A stretch of 64,000 nt of DNA from JAOAPY01 sp038237475 (GTDB lineage Bacteria > Acidobacteriota > Blastocatellia > Pyrinomonadales > Pyrinomonadaceae): contig JBBRYS010000006.1 of assembly GCA_038237475.1 (NCBI GenBank), positions 62,001 to 126,000 on the forward strand, written 5' to 3'. The notes below the pieces were generated by a model, which was not told the DNA's origin, ran no database searches, and worked only from the letters and a program-made list of their open reading frames with translations. The position numbers were made by a program, and so were the translations under genes. Shown piece after piece: positions 60,976 through 64,000 of this stretch (its first letter is position 1; every line of letters starts with the position of its first letter).

Positions 60976-61866
60976 CTAAAGAGCTGCTGCACCGCCAACG
61001 ATCTCGATGATCTCGTTTGTGATTGCTGCTTGCCTGACTCGGTTCATATTTAACGTCAGACTGTCGATCAGTTCACGAGCGTTCTTCGAAGCCGAGTCCA
61101 TGGCGGTCATGCGCGCACCCTGCTCAGAAGCTACCGACTCAAGTAAGGCGCGGAAGACCTGCGTCTCAATCAAACGCGGCAGCAATACGCTGAAAATTTC
61201 GCCCGGTGACTGCTCGTAGATGTAGTCAACCAGATTTCGTTCTCCCGCTGTCGCGTCAGGCTTGGGAGAGTCTTCACCACCGCGAGCCACCGGCAGCAAT
61301 TGTTCGACGACAACTCGCTGCTGCAACACGGTCTTAAACTCGTTGTAAATAATGAAGACTTTGTCGATCGTTTCGTCTTCGGTAAAACGCTTAATGATAT
61401 CGCCCGCTACATCCAGGGCTTCCGAAAAATCGACGCGGCCCTTGCCCGTGAGACCAACGTATTCACCGACAATCGTGAACTGCCGGCGTCGGAAAAAATC
61501 ACGGCCCTTGCGTCCGGCGGTTAGCAGTTCGAGTTGTTTGTCTGGATGTTGGCGAACGAAGGATTGGGTTGCCTTAATCAGATTCGTATTAAAAGCTCCG
61601 CAAAGCCCTTTATCGGCTGTCACGAGCACGAGTAAATATTTTTTGTCGCCGCGCGCGTCGAGTAATGCGTGATGAAAGTTTTCATCCGTGCGGTCAGCGA
61701 GAGCGCTCAGTACCTCAGTCATCTTGTTGGCAAAGGGACGGGCGGTAACGACTCGATCCTGAGCGCGCTTTAGCTTCGCCGCGGAAACCATTTTCATGGC
61801 TTTCGTGATCTGTTGCGTGTTTTTGACCGACTTGATGCGCCGGCGAATGTCCAAAAGATTCGGCAT
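60976..61866 (-). CDS. atpG: ATP synthase gamma subunit
   Basis: 296 residues: PNLLDIRRRIKSVKNTQQIT then KAMKMVSAAKLKRAQDRVV at the start, VTADKGLCGAFNTNLIKAT, and the C-terminal TAMDSASKNARELIDSLTLN, MNRVRQAAITNEIIEIVGGA. Central rotor stalk of F1. Follows atpA by 50 nt. Confidence 0.97.
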   Translation of the reverse strand: MPNLLDIRRRIKSVKNTQQITKAMKMVSAAKLKRAQDRVVTARPFANKMTEVLSALADRTDENFHHALLDARGDKKYLLVLVTADKGLCGAFNTNLIKATQSFVRQHPDKQLELLTAGRKGRDFFRRRQFTIVGEYVGLTGKGRVDFSEALDVAGDIIKRFTEDETIDKVFIIYNEFKTVLQQRVVVEQLLPVARGGEDSPKPDATAGERNLVDYIYEQSPGEIFSVLLPRLIETQVFRALLESVASEQGARMTAMDSASKNARELIDSLTLNMNRVRQAAITNEIIEIVGGAAAL

Positions 61867-61916
61867 TTATCTTGAACTAAATTGAGCTAACTCGATTAAC
61901 GGTTGCTGGAGTCAAA

Positions 61917-63482
61917 CTATGCGGAAGCGCTCGCGGCCTCAGCTTTGGTGGCGGCCGCTTCGCTCGCTCTTCGGTCCTTCCACGACTCCTTAAAATCAGC
62001 CAGGGCCTGCTTCAAATCTGCAGTGATGTCGTCGGTCAGGGTTTTCTTTTCCCGGATGTTTTCCAGCAGGCTTGGATGAGAATTCTCGATGAACTGTAAA
62101 AGCTCGGATTCAAACTTTCGCACATCTTCTATAGCGACATCGTCGATGAATCCATTGGTCGCGGCCCAGATCACCAGCACCTGTTTCTCGACCGACATCG
62201 GTTGGTACTGCGGCTGTTTCAATATCTCTGTGAGCCGCTCACCGCGCGCCAGTTGTGACTGTGTTGCCTTATCAAGATCGGAACCGAACTGGGCAAAGGC
62301 CTGCAGTTCTCGGAATTGGGCGAGATCAAGTCGCAGTGAACCCGCTACCTGCCGCATTGCCTTGATCTGAGCCGAGCCACCCACGCGCGAGACGCTGTTG
62401 CCGACGTTAATTCCAGGCCGAATGCCGGAGTTAAAGAGGTCAGCTTCGAGAAAGATCTGCCCGTCCGTAATCGAAATAACGTTGGTCGGAATGTAAGCGG
62501 AAATATCTCCCGCCTGGGTTTCAATAATGGGCAGACTGGTCAGCGAACCTCCACCTTTCGTGGCTGAAAGTTTTGCCGCACGTTCCAGCAGTCTTGAGTG
62601 CAGATAAAAAACATCGCCCGGATAAGCTTCGCGACCGGGAGGACGACGCAGTAGCAACGAGATTTCACGATAAGCTGCGGCCTGCTTGGACAGATCGTCA
62701 TAAATCGTTAATGCATGCCGTCCATTATCGCGAAAGTATTCCCCCATGGCAGCACCGGAATAGGGTGCCAGAAACTGCATTGCTGCCGGGTCAGAAGCAG
62801 TCGCCTTAACAACGATCGTGTAATCCATGGCGCCATAGTCAGACAGGGTTTTGACGACCTGTGCAACCGTCGAAGCCTTTTGCCCAATGGCCACGTAAAT
62901 ACAAATTACGTCTTTGCCCTTCTGATTAATAATCGTATCAACGGCGACGGCGGTCTTTCCTGTCTGGCGATCACCAATAATCAACTCGCGCTGGCCGCGG
63001 CCGATGGGCACCATCGAGTCAAGCGCCTTTAACCCCGTTTGCAATGGCTCCTTAACAGGCTGACGGTCAACTACGCCCGGCGCCATACGTTCGACCGGAT
63101 TAAAAGTGTCGGTCACGATTGGTCCGCGATCGTCAATGGGGTTGCCAAGTGCATCGACGACTCGGCCGATGAGCGCGTCGCCGACGGGTACTTCCATGAT
63201 GCGGCCGGTGCGCTTTACAAGATCGCCTTCTTTAATTGTCTGGAAGTCTCCAAATAGGACCGCGCCAACTTTGTCTTCCTCAAGGTTCAGCGCCAGGCCA
63301 CGAACTTCATTGGGGAACTCCAACAACTCTCCCGCCATTACTTTTTCAAGACCGTGGATCTCAGCGATACCGTCACCGACCTTAATGACTGTTCCCACTT
63401 CACTGACAGTGACACCGGCTTCAAAGTTGACGATCTGCTTCCGAATAATTTCGTTTATTTCATTAGCCTTAATCGGTTCCAT
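61917..63482 (-). CDS. atpA: ATP synthase alpha subunit
   Basis: 521 residues with the P-loop (IIGDRQTGKTAVAVDTIINQ), EVGTVIKVGDGIAEIHGLEK at the N terminus and ALTIYDDLSKQAAAYREISL, NVISITDGQIFLEADLFNSG, RPGINVGNSVSRVGGSAQIK. Non-catalytic nucleotide-binding subunit of F1. An Ala-rich C-terminal tail (ASEAAATKAEAASASA) is slightly longer than usual. Lies between atpH and atpG in the standard order. Confidence 0.98.
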   Translation of the reverse strand: MEPIKANEINEIIRKQIVNFEAGVTVSEVGTVIKVGDGIAEIHGLEKVMAGELLEFPNEVRGLALNLEEDKVGAVLFGDFQTIKEGDLVKRTGRIMEVPVGDALIGRVVDALGNPIDDRGPIVTDTFNPVERMAPGVVDRQPVKEPLQTGLKALDSMVPIGRGQRELIIGDRQTGKTAVAVDTIINQKGKDVICIYVAIGQKASTVAQVVKTLSDYGAMDYTIVVKATASDPAAMQFLAPYSGAAMGEYFRDNGRHALTIYDDLSKQAAAYREISLLLRRPPGREAYPGDVFYLHSRLLERAAKLSATKGGGSLTSLPIIETQAGDISAYIPTNVISITDGQIFLEADLFNSGIRPGINVGNSVSRVGGSAQIKAMRQVAGSLRLDLAQFRELQAFAQFGSDLDKATQSQLARGERLTEILKQPQYQPMSVEKQVLVIWAATNGFIDDVAIEDVRKFESELLQFIENSHPSLLENIREKKTLTDDITADLKQALADFKESWKDRRASEAAATKAEAASASA

Positions 63483-63491
63483 ATATATTTT

Positions 63492-64000
63492 CTAGCTCCC
63501 TGCCAGCTTCAGTTCCATCTCGCGAAGTTGATTGCGAATAGATCCGTCATAAACCGTTGATCCGATCCGCGCGACCATCCCGCCGATCAGCCCTTCGTCT
63601 GTGAGAAAAGTCAGCCTTATTTTCTTGCCACTTACCGCTGCAAGCTTTTGCCGCAACGCTTCCGCCGATTTTTCAGAGACCGGACGGGCAGTCGTTACTT
63701 CGGCGCCGATGACACCCGAGCGTTCGTCCAAAATCTGTCCGAACCACTTAACCACTTCGTCTATTTCACTCAGGCGTTGATTTCGCAGCAGCACCTGCAA
63801 AAAATTTGCGGTGGTCTTACGAGCTCTTGTTCGTTGAATTAACTCTTCCAGAACTCTGCGCTTCTGCTCGTAAGGTACGGTCGGGTTGCCGAGCACTTCA
63901 GCCAGAAGCGCGTTAGAGGAAATCATTTTCCCCCAGGTGAGCAACTCCTCCTGAACTGCGACGGCTTCGCCGCTTTCAATGGCAACGTCAGCCAGCGCAA
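63492..64000 (-). CDS. atpH: ATP synthase delta subunit (5' end beyond window)
   Basis: The frame is open to the window edge and reads LADVAIESGEAVAVQEELLT then WGKMISSNALLAEVLGNPTV, so the TTG/ATG starts inside are internal and the gene continues past 64000. The C terminus has IRLTFLTDEGLIGGMVARIG and STVYDGSIRNQLREMELKL, the delta/OSCP signature. Part of the F1 peripheral stalk. Nine bases separate it from atpA. Confidence 0.95.
   Translation of the reverse strand, partial: ALADVAIESGEAVAVQEELLTWGKMISSNALLAEVLGNPTVPYEQKRRVLEELIQRTRARKTTANFLQVLLRNQRLSEIDEVVKWFGQILDERSGVIGAEVTTARPVSEKSAEALRQKLAAVSGKKIRLTFLTDEGLIGGMVARIGSTVYDGSIRNQLREMELKLAGS

Overview
The window looks like a chromosomal segment from an Acidobacteriota bacterium, most likely class Blastocatellia. 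This is inferred from gene style, not from an rRNA: a Cna-type/Oar-like TonB-dependent receptor of about 1270 residues, secreted Pro/Ser/Thr-linker proteins ending in DUF4214 with Calx-beta domains, DUF3857-transglutaminase proteins, split purine genes and interspersed palindromic repeats. No rRNA, tRNA or CRISPR array was recognised.

Region 1 (1-11.5 kb) is an accessory, defence-like island. The 3' part of a SNF2-type helicase gene is followed by an antitoxin/PIN-toxin pair lodged inside the operon, then a 1069-residue Eco57I-type adenine methyltransferase. After the methyltransferase stop the same reading frame stays open for another 165 codons and ends in a wHTH-like domain. Next comes an unusual fusion (CBS pair, Swt1-like HEPN with an RX4H motif, DUF7662-like, DUF4268-like), a decayed stretch (truncated DUF4236, a frameshifted small acidic protein, a truncated HTH protein), a Fic AMPylase-like gene preceded by a 12-bp-period repeat array, an orphan HigA-type antitoxin, and an intact paralogue of the frameshifted protein.

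Region 2 (11.5-30.5 kb) is mostly ordinary: an MscS channel, a secreted protein of unknown function, a TPR remnant, a TetR/FadR-like regulator with an acyl-CoA ligase and an MBL hydrolase, an ECF sigma/anti-sigma pair, class I aldolase, two tandem DUF3857-transglutaminase proteins (one lacking its Cys and His), a class IV aminotransferase, purL and two thioredoxin-fold proteins.

Region 3 (30.5-39.7 kb) is the second notable region. A minus-strand operon encodes an ECF sigma factor, a soluble zinc-finger anti-sigma-like protein and a 944-residue TPR-CHAT protease. It is flanked by a subtilisin-like protease with DUF4214 and, divergently, a Calx-beta/DUF4214 secreted protein. The gene set resembles the sigma/anti-sigma/TPR-CHAT logic of type III-E CRISPR (Csx29/Csx30/RpoE), without any cas gene.

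Region 4 (39.8-64 kb) holds a DsbA/VKOR disulfide pair, purQ-purS and purB (with purL making a three-subunit FGAM synthase), a YycJ-like hydrolase, an M16 peptidase, TPR and TonB-like envelope proteins, the TonB-dependent receptor, a three-gene ketosynthase/methyltransferase/FAD-oxidoreductase cluster, an SPFH-zinc ribbon protein, VanZ, and the atpH-atpA-atpG end of an ATP synthase operon that runs off the right edge.
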